Below, piece after piece: positions 8,058 to 17,106 of a stretch of DNA of 64,000 nt; the stretch's first letter is position 1, and the number at the start of each line of letters is the position of its first letter. Both the position numbers and the translations under genes were made by a program. Where the stretch lies: positions 1 to 64,000 of the forward strand of contig NZ_JANIAA010000033.1 of NCBI RefSeq assembly GCF_024505145.1, read 5' to 3'. The stretch comes from Streptomyces rugosispiralis. Its GTDB lineage: Bacteria; Actinomycetota; Actinomycetes; Streptomycetales; Streptomycetaceae. Below the pieces are notes generated by a model. It saw nothing but the letters and a program-made list of their open reading frames with translations. It had not been told where the DNA came from and made no database searches.

Positions 8058-9509
8058 ATGCCCGAAGTGACCGCAGAGCCCACCGCGCGGGGCCGGGAGG
8101 CGCCCCGCGGCGGCTGGCAGCCGTACCACACCCTCTGGGCCATGCTGCTGGGCGGCTGGCTCTTCTCGTACGCCGACCGCACCATCACCGGCCCGGTCGT
8201 CACCTGGCTGATCGAGCACGACCACGGCATGCTCGGCTCCGCCAGCCATCCGCACGCGCTCGGCGGTCTGATCGGCAGCCTCTTCTTCGCGGGCTACATG
8301 CTCACCCAGTTCCCCGGCGGCTATCTCGGCGACCGCTTCGGGCACCGCACCATGCTCGCGGTCTCGCTGCTGTGGGCGGGGGTCGCGACGCTGGCCAGCG
8401 GGCTGATGAGCGGGCTGATCGCGTTCGTGGTGCTACGGGTGCTGACCGGGCTCGGCGAGGGCGTCTTCTACTCCAACGACCGCTCGCTGATCGCCCAGCG
8501 CACCCCGCCCGCCAAGGCAGGTCTGGGCATGGGCGTCGCCATCACCGGACTGTCCATCGGGCTGACGATCGCGACCATCAGCGCGCCGTACCTGATCGAC
8601 TGGGGCGGGGAGGTGTTCGGCGAGGAGGACGCCTGGCGGATGCCGTTCCTGGTGCTGGGCGCCGCGACGCTCGCGTTCGGCTGGGCCACGGCGATCTATA
8701 TGCGCCGCATCGGCGGCCCGCTCAGGGCCACCGGTTCCACGCTGCGGCTGCTGGGGATCTCGGCGGTGCTGTGCGCCGCGGTCATGGCGGTCTATCTGAT
8801 CGCCGACGGGGCGGGGATGCCCAGCTGGGGCGTGGCCATCCTCGAGTGCGTGCTGGCCTTCCTGCTCATCGGGGTGATCTTCGCCCGGCGCGGCGGCCGG
8901 CTGGGCGCGGTCTCGCGGAACCGCAATGTGCTGCTGCTCAGCTTCGCCTTCATCGCGGTCATGTGGAATCTGTGGTTCTTCAGCTTCTGGTCGGTGTCGA
9001 TCGTCGCGGACGCCGCCCACAGCTCGTTCCAGAACGCCGCGCTGGTGGCCACCTTCAACGCGGGCGCGGGCATCCTCGGCTTCCCGGCCGGGGGCCGGCT
9101 CTCGGACCGGGCGAAGGCCCGGGGGTGGGGGCGGCGGCCGCTGCTGATCGCGTTCACCGTGGTCCAGGGGGTGCTGGTGCTGGTGTTCGCCGCGTATCTG
9201 CAGACCCATGAGAAGCCCTCCCTCTGGGTGATGTCCGTTCTGCTCTTCGTCTCCAGCCTGTTCTTCAACGCGCTCCAGCCGATGGCGCACGCGCTGCTGA
9301 ACGATGTGGTCGACGCGGCCGAACGCGGCGCGGCCTTCGGGCTGTTCAACCTGGTCGGGGAGATCGGCGCGGTGGTCAGCCCGGCGCTCAGCGGCACCCT
9401 CTTCGACCACTACGGCAGCTGGACGAACGCGGTCTACATCGACGGCGGGCTGATGCTCGTCAGCGCGCTGCTCTACGTGCTGATCCGGGAGCAGACCTCG
9501 CGCGCTTAA
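8058..9509 (+). CDS. MFS transporter
   Basis: 483 aa integral membrane protein with about 12 hydrophobic segments. The loop-2/3 motif GGYLGDRFGHRTML is the MFS signature A, and an early Asp-Arg pair sits in TM1 (SYADRTITG). The MPEVTAEP start at 8058 is chosen because AGAGGGG (8041-8047) precedes it and the hydrophobic core begins soon after. The gene is in a rightward group with pobA and an IclR regulator, so uptake of an aromatic or other organic acid is plausible, but the substrate is not evident from the sequence. Confidence 0.88.
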   Translation: MPEVTAEPTARGREAPRGGWQPYHTLWAMLLGGWLFSYADRTITGPVVTWLIEHDHGMLGSASHPHALGGLIGSLFFAGYMLTQFPGGYLGDRFGHRTMLAVSLLWAGVATLASGLMSGLIAFVVLRVLTGLGEGVFYSNDRSLIAQRTPPAKAGLGMGVAITGLSIGLTIATISAPYLIDWGGEVFGEEDAWRMPFLVLGAATLAFGWATAIYMRRIGGPLRATGSTLRLLGISAVLCAAVMAVYLIADGAGMPSWGVAILECVLAFLLIGVIFARRGGRLGAVSRNRNVLLLSFAFIAVMWNLWFFSFWSVSIVADAAHSSFQNAALVATFNAGAGILGFPAGGRLSDRAKARGWGRRPLLIAFTVVQGVLVLVFAAYLQTHEKPSLWVMSVLLFVSSLFFNALQPMAHALLNDVVDAAERGAAFGLFNLVGEIGAVVSPALSGTLFDHYGSWTNAVYIDGGLMLVSALLYVLIREQTSRA

Positions 9510-9551
9510 CTTGGTGCCCTAAAGCCGGACATCAATGGCGGAGGGGCATAC

Positions 9552-10943
9552 ATGACGGCGGCACGGCGCATGGTGGTCATCGGAGGCGACGCGGCGGGCA
9601 TGTCCGCCGCGTCGCGGGCGCGCAGGCTCAAGAGCCGGAGCGAGCTGGACATCCTCGCCTTCGAGCGCGGCCAGTTCACCTCGTACTCGGCCTGCGGCAT
9701 CCCGTACTGGGTCGGCGGGGTGGTGAACGGCCCCGACGAGCTGGTCGCCCGGACGCCGGAGACCCACCGGGGCCGTGGGATCGACGTACGGACCCACACC
9801 GAGGTCGTCGAGATCGACCTCGCCGGGCAGCGGGTCCTGGCGCGGGACCTCGATCCGCGCGGCGAGGGCGACCAGTGGTACGGCTTCGACGACCTGGTCA
9901 TCGCGACCGGCGCCCGGCCGCGCCGCCCCGGGATGCCCGGGATCGACGCCCCCGGCGTCCACGGGGTGCAGACCCTGGAGGACGGGCGGGCGCTGCTGGA
10001 GTCCCTGGAGGCCACCCCGGTCGAGCGGGCGGTGGTGATCGGCGCCGGGTACATCGGGGTGGAGATGGCCGAGGCGCTCATGCGGCGCGGCTCCCGGGTG
10101 ACCGTCCTGGAGCGCGGCGAGCAGCCGATGTCCACGCTCGACCCCGACATGGGACGGCTGGTGCGCGACGCGATGTCGGGGCTCGGGATCGACACCGTGA
10201 CCGGCGCGGAGGTCACCGAGGTGGTCACGGGCGAGGACGGCCGGGTGCGGGCGGTGGCCACCAAGATGAGCGAATACCCCGCCGACCTGGTGATCCTGGG
10301 CCTCGGGGTGGCCCCGGAGACCGGGCTCGCGCAGGAGGCGGGGCTACCGGTGGGCGAGTACGGCGGGCTGCTGACCGATCAGGCGATGCGGGTGCGCGGT
10401 TACGACAACATCTGGGCGGGCGGTGACTGTGTCGAGGTCCTCGACCTGGTGTCCGGCCGCACCCGGCACATTCCGCTGGGCACCCACGCCAACAAGCACG
10501 GGCAGGTCATCGGCTCCAATGTGGGCGGCGACTACGCGACCTTCCCCGGTGTCGTCGGCACGGCGGTCAGCAAGGTCTGCGATCTGGAGATCGCCCGCAC
10601 CGGGCTGCTGGAGGCCGAAGCGGCGGCCGTGGGGCTGCAGTTCGAGGCGGTCACGATCGAGGCGACCAGCCGGGCCGGGTACTACCCGGAGACCCGGCCG
10701 ATGACGGTGAAGATGCTCGCCGAGCGGCGTACGGGACGGCTGCTCGGCACGCAGATCGTCGGCCGTGAGGGCGCGGGCAAGCGGGTCGACGTCGCGGCCG
10801 TCGCGCTCACCGCCGGAATGACGGTGGAGCAGATGACGGCGCTGGACCTGGGCTACGCCCCGCCGTTCTCACCGGTATGGGACCCGGTCCTGGTAGCGGC
10901 GCGCAGGGCGGCGGCGACCGTAAGGGCGACGGAGCGCCGCTGA
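9552..10943 (+). CDS. CoA-disulfide reductase / NADH oxidase-family flavoprotein
   Basis: 463 aa pyridine-nucleotide-disulfide oxidoreductase. It has an FAD-binding motif (VVIGGDAAGMSAAS), an NAD(P)H-binding motif (VVIGAGYIGVEMAEAL) and an ATG-type motif (VIATGAR). Its single redox Cys48 sits in TSYSACGIPY, the hallmark of CoA-disulfide reductases and NADH oxidases/peroxidases rather than two-Cys disulfide reductases. The C-terminal dimerisation domain is complete. GGAGGGG lies about six bases before the ATG. It ends before a long inverted repeat separating it from a convergent gene. The physiological substrate (CoA disulfide, persulfide or O2) is open. Confidence 0.88.
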   Translation: MTAARRMVVIGGDAAGMSAASRARRLKSRSELDILAFERGQFTSYSACGIPYWVGGVVNGPDELVARTPETHRGRGIDVRTHTEVVEIDLAGQRVLARDLDPRGEGDQWYGFDDLVIATGARPRRPGMPGIDAPGVHGVQTLEDGRALLESLEATPVERAVVIGAGYIGVEMAEALMRRGSRVTVLERGEQPMSTLDPDMGRLVRDAMSGLGIDTVTGAEVTEVVTGEDGRVRAVATKMSEYPADLVILGLGVAPETGLAQEAGLPVGEYGGLLTDQAMRVRGYDNIWAGGDCVEVLDLVSGRTRHIPLGTHANKHGQVIGSNVGGDYATFPGVVGTAVSKVCDLEIARTGLLEAEAAAVGLQFEAVTIEATSRAGYYPETRPMTVKMLAERRTGRLLGTQIVGREGAGKRVDVAAVALTAGMTVEQMTALDLGYAPPFSPVWDPVLVAARRAAATVRATERR

Positions 10944-11038
10944 GCGCGCCATGCGCTCTTTCCGGGGTGTCCGGCGGACCACGCTGGAGCCGCGAATGGC
11001 TGCCTTCCCCGCCCCGGGGGTGTCCGGCCGATCGTGAC

Positions 11039-11233
11039 GCCTGCGGCGGGCTTTCCCCTACCCGCCCCTTCCCGAACCATGGGGCTCCGTCCCCTGGACC
11101 CCGGACGCCCTTCGGGCGTGTCCTCAAACGCCGGACGGGCTGATTTCAGCCCCTCCGGCGCTTGAGGAGCGGGGTCCGGGGCGGAGCCCCGGTTGAGGGA
11201 AGGGGCGGGGTAGGGGAGAAGCCCGCCGCAGGC
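11039..11233. repeat. Long composite inverted repeat between convergent genes (Streptomyces intergenic element)
   Basis: Outer arms pair across the whole interval: GCCTGCGGCGGGC at 11039 matches GCCCGCCGCAGGC ending at 11233, with inner matching blocks such as CCCCTACCCGCCCCTTCCC/GGGAAGGGGCGGGGTAGGGG and CTCAAACGCCGGACGGGCTGA/TCAGCCCCTCCGGCGCTTGAG. The remaining 310-base gap (10944-11253) holds nothing else. It may act as a bidirectional terminator. Related blocks recur at 22743-23036. Confidence 0.85.
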
Positions 11234-11253
11234 GGCAAGCCCCCCGCCGCCGG

Positions 11254-12798
11254 TCAGTGCGCGCCGTCGATGATCCGCAGGGCGAGCGCGACCCGCTCTG
11301 CCACATGGCGGGGGCAGCTCCACGCCTCGAGGGCGAAGGGCGGCTCGGGCGTGGCGTACTCCTCCGGCGCGTACAGATGGTTGAGATGGGCGCCGTAAGG
11401 GTCCTCGTGGAAGCCGAAGTGCCGGCGGCCCGCCAGCTCGGCCAGCACCTCCCAGGGGTGTCCCTCCCCGTGCGGGCAGGCCCCGGCCGCCGGATCGGTC
11501 CGCACCGCGCCGAGGATCGCCCGCAGATCCCGGTGGACGGCCTCCGGCGGGGCCTCCTCGCCCGAGGCCACCGACCAGCAGGCCACCAGCAGCAGCACCA
11601 GCCGCTCACGCGGATCGGCCGGGCCCGCCGCGAACCGGCGCGCGGCCCACAGCCCGGCGTCCTCCGCGGCCTGCCCGTCCCGGCAGCGGAACCGCACGGC
11701 GTGGGTGAGCCGCTCGACGTCGAGCCGGCCGTCGGGGCGCAGCAGCGCCTCGTCCAGGTGGGCGGTGTCCCGGAGGCCGAAGAGCCGCTCACGGCCGGTG
11801 CGCAGATGGTCCAGCGCCTCGCGGGCGATCGCGGCGAGGAAGGCGGGGCACAGCCATGCCTCCAGCGGCGCCGTCTCCAGCTCCTCGCGGTGCCAGTGGC
11901 GGTAGACGCCCCGGCCGCCGGGGCTGAGCAGATGGATGCCCACGGTGGCCTGCTCCGCGGTGTCCCGGCCGACCTCGGGGTGCTCGCCCTCGCCGTGCGC
12001 GCAGGAGGCGCCGCCCAGGCCGGGCAGCACCGCCTCCAGGGCGTCCACCATGGTGTCCAGGACCCGCCGGTCGCGGATCCGGCCGCTGGCCGCGTACCAG
12101 CAGGCGGCGTGCAGTACGACCACGAGCCCGGCGCGGTGGTAGCCCAGGGGGTTGGCGACCAGGTTCCTGGCGTAGGCGGACAGCTCCTGGGCGGGGTCCA
12201 CGGCCGCGCTCGGGTAGTCCCAGACGATCGAGCGCAGATCCTCGGCGCGGCGCGCGTCGCGGACCGGCAGCCGGGGCGGGATGCCGCCCACGCTGCCGGG
12301 GGCGATGATGTCGATGGCGACCCGCGCGTACCCGGCGATGTCGCGCGGGCACAGCCACTGCTCCTTGGTGGCGTCGTCCTCCCAGTCCGGGTCCCGCTCC
12401 TCGGTCAACCCGTTGGTGAGCAGCGGCAGATCGTCCACGAAGTGGTCGATCCGGTCGTCCAGGTCGCCCTCGTACGGATGCGTCCGGTGGGCGCAGGGGG
12501 CCTCGCGCAGCCGCCGGTCGGTGGCGTGGAGCGCCTCCAGGGCCGCCGCCGCGACGTCCTTACGGGAGAACCGGCCGATGTGCGCGGCCATCATGACCAG
12601 CCCGAGCGTCCAGCCGTACGCCTCCTCGCCCGCGGGATCGGCCAGCAGCCGCCCGGCACAGTCCAGCACGACCCGGTCCGAGTCGCCGCCGTAGGTCTCG
12701 TGGAGGATGCCGTGCCAGTCGTCGACGAAGTGGACACACTCCGGCGACTCCTGCGGGTCTGACAGCGCGGTGGCGGGCATGTCGGTCATGCCCCTCAC
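11254..12798 (-). CDS. Unknown protein with three repeats bearing Cys/His motifs
   Basis: 514 aa, family not recognised. The chain has three similar units. Each holds a C-x-H ... HP element (PCAHRTHPYEGDL; SCAHGEGEHPEVG; ACPHGEGHPWEVL) followed 30-60 residues later by W-x-CP and a helix (WLCPRDIAGYARVAIDII; WLCPAFLAAIAREALDHL; WSCPRHVAERVALALRII). Spacing and residue types suggest Zn or another metal bound by Cys-His-His-Cys in each unit. Between the units are Ala-rich helices. No signal peptide or membrane segment. It starts 34 bases after hemE on the same strand, probably in one transcript. Start GTG 12798 or ATG 12789. Confidence 0.75.
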   Translation of the reverse strand: MRGMTDMPATALSDPQESPECVHFVDDWHGILHETYGGDSDRVVLDCAGRLLADPAGEEAYGWTLGLVMMAAHIGRFSRKDVAAAALEALHATDRRLREAPCAHRTHPYEGDLDDRIDHFVDDLPLLTNGLTEERDPDWEDDATKEQWLCPRDIAGYARVAIDIIAPGSVGGIPPRLPVRDARRAEDLRSIVWDYPSAAVDPAQELSAYARNLVANPLGYHRAGLVVVLHAACWYAASGRIRDRRVLDTMVDALEAVLPGLGGASCAHGEGEHPEVGRDTAEQATVGIHLLSPGGRGVYRHWHREELETAPLEAWLCPAFLAAIAREALDHLRTGRERLFGLRDTAHLDEALLRPDGRLDVERLTHAVRFRCRDGQAAEDAGLWAARRFAAGPADPRERLVLLLVACWSVASGEEAPPEAVHRDLRAILGAVRTDPAAGACPHGEGHPWEVLAELAGRRHFGFHEDPYGAHLNHLYAPEEYATPEPPFALEAWSCPRHVAERVALALRIIDGAH

Positions 12799-12832
12799 GA
12801 CGCCACGGGAGGCACGCGGGTTCCCGCTTGGT

Positions 12833-13939
12833 TCAGACCTTCACAGAAGGTGCGCGCGATGCGCTCTGCGTGTGCACATACTCGACGAGTCGGGTGAGCG
12901 CGTCCGGATCGGTGCTGGGCAGCACCCCGTGGCCGAGGTTGAAGATATGCCCCTCAAGACCCCGGGCCGCCTCCAGCACCTCGTCCGCCTTGGCCTCGAC
13001 GGCGGTACGCGGGGCGAAGAGCACCGCGGGGTCGAGATTGCCCTGGAGCGCCTTGCCGGGGCCGACCCGCCGGGCGGCCTCGTCCAGCGGCACCCGCCAG
13101 TCGACGCCGACGACGTCCGCGCCCGCCTCGCCGAGCAGCCCGAGCAACTCGCCGGTGCCCACGCCGAAGTGGATGCGCGGCACACCGTATCCGGCGACGG
13201 CGGCGAAGACCTTCGAGGACGCGGGCAGCACGCTGCGGCGGTAGTCGACGGGGGCCAGGGCGCCCACCCAGGAGTCGAAGAGCTGGACGGCCGAGGCGCC
13301 CGCCTCGATCTGCACCTTCAGGAAGGCGGCGGTGATGTCGGCGAGCCGGTCCAGCAGCGCGGCCCAGAGCGCCGGGTCGCCGTACATGAGCGCCTTGGTG
13401 TGCTCGTGGTTGCGCGAGGGGCCGCCCTCCACCAGATAGCTGGCGAGCGTGAAGGGGGCGCCCGCGAAGCCGATGAGCGGGGTCGCGCCGAGCTCGCCGA
13501 CGAGCGCCCCGATGGCCTCGGTGACGTACTTCACATCGTCCGGATCGAGCGGACGCAGCCGCTCCAGATCGGCGCGGGTGCGGATCGGCCGCTCGATGAC
13601 CGGCCCGACACCGGGCTTGATGTCGAGGTCGATGCCGATGGCCATGAGCGGTACGACGATGTCGCTGTAGTAGACGGCGGCGTCCACCCGGTGGCGGCGC
13701 ACCGGCTGCAGCGTGATCTCGGTGACCAGATCGGGCCGCATGCAGGACTCCAGCATCGCGGTGCCCTCGCGCAACTTGCGGTACTCCGGAAGCGAGCGCC
13801 CCGCCTGCCGCATGAACCACACGGGCGTATGCGGCACCGGCTCCCGGCGGCAGGCCCGCAGAAAGGCCGAATCGGCTGTGGCACTGGCTGCGGCACGGTC
13901 GGTCTGCTGCTGGCCCGAGGGCCGCTCGTTGGTGCTCAT
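12833..13939 (-). CDS. hemE: Uroporphyrinogen decarboxylase HemE
   Basis: 368 aa from the ATG at 13939 (MSTNERPSG). It converts uroporphyrinogen III to coproporphyrinogen III, the substrate for HemY in this window. The family signature PVWFMRQAGRSLPEYRKLRE is near the N-terminus, with Arg residues for the substrate carboxylates. The second signature GFAGAPFTLASYLVEGG is mid-chain and the C-terminal LGHGVLPSTDP is present. An in-frame extension to 14032 is possible but would overlap the divergent DUF3000 promoter and lacks family similarity. It is upstream of the triple-repeat gene. Confidence 0.96.
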   Translation of the reverse strand: MSTNERPSGQQQTDRAAASATADSAFLRACRREPVPHTPVWFMRQAGRSLPEYRKLREGTAMLESCMRPDLVTEITLQPVRRHRVDAAVYYSDIVVPLMAIGIDLDIKPGVGPVIERPIRTRADLERLRPLDPDDVKYVTEAIGALVGELGATPLIGFAGAPFTLASYLVEGGPSRNHEHTKALMYGDPALWAALLDRLADITAAFLKVQIEAGASAVQLFDSWVGALAPVDYRRSVLPASSKVFAAVAGYGVPRIHFGVGTGELLGLLGEAGADVVGVDWRVPLDEAARRVGPGKALQGNLDPAVLFAPRTAVEAKADEVLEAARGLEGHIFNLGHGVLPSTDPDALTRLVEYVHTQSASRAPSVKV

Positions 13940-14017
13940 GCCCCAGATTTTCGCACGGGCCGAACGAGTGACCCGCCAACCCGGGTGTTCCTCCCCGGTT
14001 AGGGCCCTCAGTGCGCC

Positions 14018-14030
14018 TAGTCTTCCGGGC
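14018..14030 (+). promoter_or_regulatory. -10 element for a probably leaderless DUF3000 mRNA
   Basis: TAGTCT (14018-14023) ends seven bases before ATG 14031, and no Shine-Dalgarno is present. Transcription would begin at or next to the start codon. Confidence 0.5.
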
Positions 14031-14762
14031 ATGGCAGCGGTTCAAGGACACCTCTCGAACGGTGCTGACGGCCCTGACGGCACGGACGCGGGCGGTGAGG
14101 ACACCCCTCCCGCGTTCCGGCATGCCGTCGCCGCGCTGCGCGGTGTGCGGGTGCGGCCCGAGGTGGAGCTCGACCCGACCCCACCCCCACGTCGGCTCGC
14201 ACCCTACTCGTACGCGCTGGAGGCGGTGGTCACCGGCGCGGCGGGCGATGACGAGGAACTGGCCGAGGGGCGGCTGATCCTGCTGCACGACCCGGCCGGG
14301 CACGACTCCTGGCGCGGCACCTTCCGCCTGGTCACGCTGGTCCACGCGGACCTGGAGCCGGAGATCGCGGCGGATCCGCTGCTGCCCGAGGTGTGCTGGT
14401 CCTGGCTCACCGGCGCGCTGGAGGCACGCGGTCTGCCCTACGGGGAGCCCAGCGGCACGGTCACCCGGGCGAGCTCGCACTACTTCGGCGCGATGGGCGA
14501 CCGGGAGCCGTCCACCCGGATCGAGATCCGCGCGTCCTGGACCCCGTCCGACCACCCACCCCCGGAATCGGCCCACCCCGGCCCACGCCGCCCGGAGCCG
14601 GCGGAAGAGGGGGCCGCGGAACGGCTGGGCGTGCCGGACACCGCGGGACACCTGGCCGCGTGGTGCGACCTCCTGTGCCAGATCGCGGGCCTGCCTCCGG
14701 CGGGCACCGCGGAAGCCGGGGTCGTCTCGCTGCCGCAGCGGAGGGGCCCCCAGGCGCGCTGA
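14031..14762 (+). CDS. DUF3000-domain protein
   Basis: 243 aa soluble protein of the actinobacterial DUF3000 family, recognised by the block LAPYSYALEAVV ... GRLILLHDPAGHDSWRGTFRLVTLVHADLEPEI and by its position between hemE and a response regulator. The core covers about residues 30-170 and 195-235, split by a Pro-rich stretch. Function unknown. It is divergent from hemE with 91 bases between, and its start fits a leaderless transcript. Confidence 0.85.
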   Translation: MAAVQGHLSNGADGPDGTDAGGEDTPPAFRHAVAALRGVRVRPEVELDPTPPPRRLAPYSYALEAVVTGAAGDDEELAEGRLILLHDPAGHDSWRGTFRLVTLVHADLEPEIAADPLLPEVCWSWLTGALEARGLPYGEPSGTVTRASSHYFGAMGDREPSTRIEIRASWTPSDHPPPESAHPGPRRPEPAEEGAAERLGVPDTAGHLAAWCDLLCQIAGLPPAGTAEAGVVSLPQRRGPQAR

Positions 14763-14971
14763 GCTCCGGATGTTTCGGGATGTTCGGGAGGTCGGGAGGT
14801 ATGGAAAAGATACCGAGCTTCCGGATGTCCCGAAAAAGATCGACCCCGATCGATCAGTCGTCCTAATTGCCCGAATTGTTACTCACCAAATCGTGATCAT
14901 TCTCTAAAGCCCGGCCGTATCGGTGCCGAAGGACGTGGTGACCCGTCCCACCACTTCCCCAGGAGGACCTG

Positions 14972-15631
14972 GTGTCTGTTCTCCTCGAGCAACCGTCCAG
15001 CCTGGTCGCCTACCGCCCCAACAAGCCGACGGCCATGGTGGTCGTCGCCGACCCCCGCGTTCGTTCCACCGTCACCCGCCATCTCTGGGCCCTCGGGGTG
15101 CGCGACGTCATCGAGGCGTCGTCCATCGCCGAGGCCCGTCCCCGCATCGGGAATCCACGCGACATCTGCGTGGCCGATGTCCATCTCCCCGACGGCTCCG
15201 GCCTCACGCTGCTGTCCGAGACCCGCGCCGCGGGCTGGCCCAACGGGCTGGCCCTGTCCGCCGCCGATGACATCGGCGCCGTACGGAACGCACTGGCCGG
15301 CGGCGTCAAGGGCTATGTCGTCACCGGCACCCGCACCAACCTCGGCATCCCGGGCCGCCCCGGCGCCGCCCCGCTCGGCGCCGCCGCCCGGATGCACCGC
15401 CGCCCGCCGGGCGCCCCCGGCCACCCGGGCGGTTACCGGGAGCTGTCGGGCCGCGAGGTCGAGGTGCTGAGGCTGGTTGCGGAGGGCCAGTCCAACAAGG
15501 CCATCGGCGTCTCGATGGGCCTGTCCGCGCTCACCGTCAAGAGTCACCTCGCCCGGATCGCCCGCAAGCTGGGCACCGGGGACCGGGCGGGAATGGTCGC
15601 GGTCGCACTGCGGACCGGAATCATCCACTGA
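14972..15631 (+). CDS. Orphan LuxR/NarL-type response regulator with atypical receiver
   Basis: 219 aa. The receiver domain spans about 20-120 and a LuxR-type HTH about 155-215 (LSGREVEVLRLVAEGQSNKAIG...TVKSHLARIARKLGTGDRAGM). The phosphoacceptor is probably Asp69 (VADVHLPDG) and the conserved Lys is Lys113 (GVKGYV), but the acidic pair that normally binds Mg is reduced to Ala26-Asp27. Phosphorylation may therefore be weak or absent. No histidine kinase is nearby. GTG 14972 has a strong AGGAGG at 14961-14966. The upstream gap (14763-14971) contains AT-rich promoter-like sequence. Confidence 0.88.
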   Translation: MSVLLEQPSSLVAYRPNKPTAMVVVADPRVRSTVTRHLWALGVRDVIEASSIAEARPRIGNPRDICVADVHLPDGSGLTLLSETRAAGWPNGLALSAADDIGAVRNALAGGVKGYVVTGTRTNLGIPGRPGAAPLGAAARMHRRPPGAPGHPGGYRELSGREVEVLRLVAEGQSNKAIGVSMGLSALTVKSHLARIARKLGTGDRAGMVAVALRTGIIH

Positions 15632-15676
15632 GCCGTACCGCCCACCCGGCCACCACGCCGCCGCCCACCACCCCCC

Positions 15677-15710
15677 GCGCCCGTCGACGGAACGTTCCGT
15701 CGACGGGCGC
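15677..15710. terminator. Perfect 34-bp palindrome, probable terminator
   Basis: The palindrome is centred on AACGTT (arms GCGCCCGTCGACGGAAC and its complement) between the response regulator and rnd. There is no T-run, as is usual in this GC range. Confidence 0.7.
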
Positions 15711-15733
15711 CCTGCTTACTCCCCGCACACAGC

Positions 15734-15745
15734 TACCCTTGACAG
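15734..15745 (+). promoter_or_regulatory. -10 element for leaderless rnd mRNA
   Basis: TACCCT (15734-15739) lies six bases before GTG 15746, with no Shine-Dalgarno between, suggesting a leaderless transcript. Confidence 0.45.
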
Positions 15746-17023
15746 GTGACCGACGCCCAAGAGACCGCAGCAGAGACGACACTGCGAACCACCGGGGGCG
15801 CTCCTCCGGACGACCTCCCCCCGGCGCCGGTCCCCTTGCTGGAACCGCGCGAGGGCATTCCGCCCGTCACCGCCGACGCGGAGACGCTGGCCGAGGTCAT
15901 CGCGACCTTCGCCGCGGGCCACGGCCCGGTGGCCGTCGATGCCGAGCGCGCCTCCGGCTACCGCTACGGGCAGCGGGCCTATCTGGTCCAGCTGCGCCGG
16001 GCCGGAGCGGGGACCGCACTGATCGACCCCGTCGGCTGCCCCGACCTCTCGGGTCTGGGCGCCGCGATCGCCGACGCCGAATGGGTCCTGCACGCCGCGA
16101 CCCAGGATTTGCCCTGTCTGCGGGACATAGGCATGGTCCCGGCCCGGATCTTCGACACCGAACTCGCGGGCCGGCTGGCCGGATTCGCCCGGGTGGGGCT
16201 CGGCGCCATGGTCGAGAACATCCTCGGCTACGCCCTGGAGAAGGGCCACTCCGCGGTGGACTGGTCCACCCGCCCGCTGCCCGAGCCCTGGCTGCACTAC
16301 GCCGCGCTCGACGTCGAGCTGCTGGTGGACCTGCGCAACGCGCTGGAGGACGAGCTGGAGCGGCAGGAAAAGCTGGAGTGGGCGCACCAGGAGTTCGCGG
16401 CCATCGCCGCGGCCCCGCCCGCCCCGCCGCGCAAGGACCCCTGGCGGCGGACGTCGGGGATGCACAAGGTCCGGCGGCGCCGGCAGATGGCCGTGGTGCG
16501 CGAGCTGTGGACGGCCCGGGACCGGATCGCCCAGCGCCGCGATGTCTCACCGGGCAAGGTGCTGGGCGACGCGGCCATCGTCGAGGCCGCGCTGGCCCTG
16601 CCGGGAGACGTCCGGGCGCTGTCCGCGCTGAACGGTTTCGGCCACCGGATGAACCGGCGCCAGCTGGAGCAGTGGCAGGCCGCGGTGGACCGGGCGCGGG
16701 CGCTGCCGGAGGCGGATCTGCCCCAGCCGGGCCAGCCGGTGGCCGGTCCGCCCCCGCCGCGGGCGTGGGCCGACAAGGACCCGGCGGCCGCGGCGCGGCT
16801 CTCCGCGGCGCGTGCGGCCGTCACCCAACTGGCCGAACAGCTGAATCTTCCGCAGGAGAACCTGATCGCCCCGGACACCGTCCGGCGGCTGTGCTGGGAG
16901 CCGCCCGCCGAGCCGACCACGGATGCGATCGCGTCCGTTCTCGCAGGTCATGGCGCCCGCCCCTGGCAGATCGACCAGGTGACCCCGGTGCTGACGGCCG
17001 CCTTGCTGACGCCCCCGGCGTGA
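15746..17023 (+). CDS. rnd: Ribonuclease D
   Basis: 425 aa 3'-5' exoribonuclease of the DEDDy class acting on tRNA and stable-RNA 3' ends. The catalytic acidic residues are visible: VAVDAERASGYRYG (Exo I, D and E), HAATQDLPCL (Exo II, D) and LHYAALDVELL (Exo III, Y and D). An HRDC helical domain follows (about 225-300: RQMAVVRELWTARDRIAQRRDVSPGKVL), then an actinobacterial C-terminal extension with Pro-rich and helical parts. The gene is preceded by a palindromic terminator and followed by a GC hairpin (17039-17057). Confidence 0.93.
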   Translation: MTDAQETAAETTLRTTGGAPPDDLPPAPVPLLEPREGIPPVTADAETLAEVIATFAAGHGPVAVDAERASGYRYGQRAYLVQLRRAGAGTALIDPVGCPDLSGLGAAIADAEWVLHAATQDLPCLRDIGMVPARIFDTELAGRLAGFARVGLGAMVENILGYALEKGHSAVDWSTRPLPEPWLHYAALDVELLVDLRNALEDELERQEKLEWAHQEFAAIAAAPPAPPRKDPWRRTSGMHKVRRRRQMAVVRELWTARDRIAQRRDVSPGKVLGDAAIVEAALALPGDVRALSALNGFGHRMNRRQLEQWQAAVDRARALPEADLPQPGQPVAGPPPPRAWADKDPAAAARLSAARAAVTQLAEQLNLPQENLIAPDTVRRLCWEPPAEPTTDAIASVLAGHGARPWQIDQVTPVLTAALLTPPA

Positions 17024-17038
17024 TGTGACGCGCGTGGA

Positions 17039-17057
17039 CCGGCGGCCCCGCCGCCGG
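17039..17057. terminator. Short GC hairpin after rnd
   Basis: CCGGCGGC and GCCGCCGG arms with a three-base loop lie 16 bases after the rnd stop. Confidence 0.5.
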
Positions 17058-17106
17058 CCCGCGGCTGTGACCTTCAACCCTCCGGTGGTGGGGACTGGGC
17101 AGCTTG

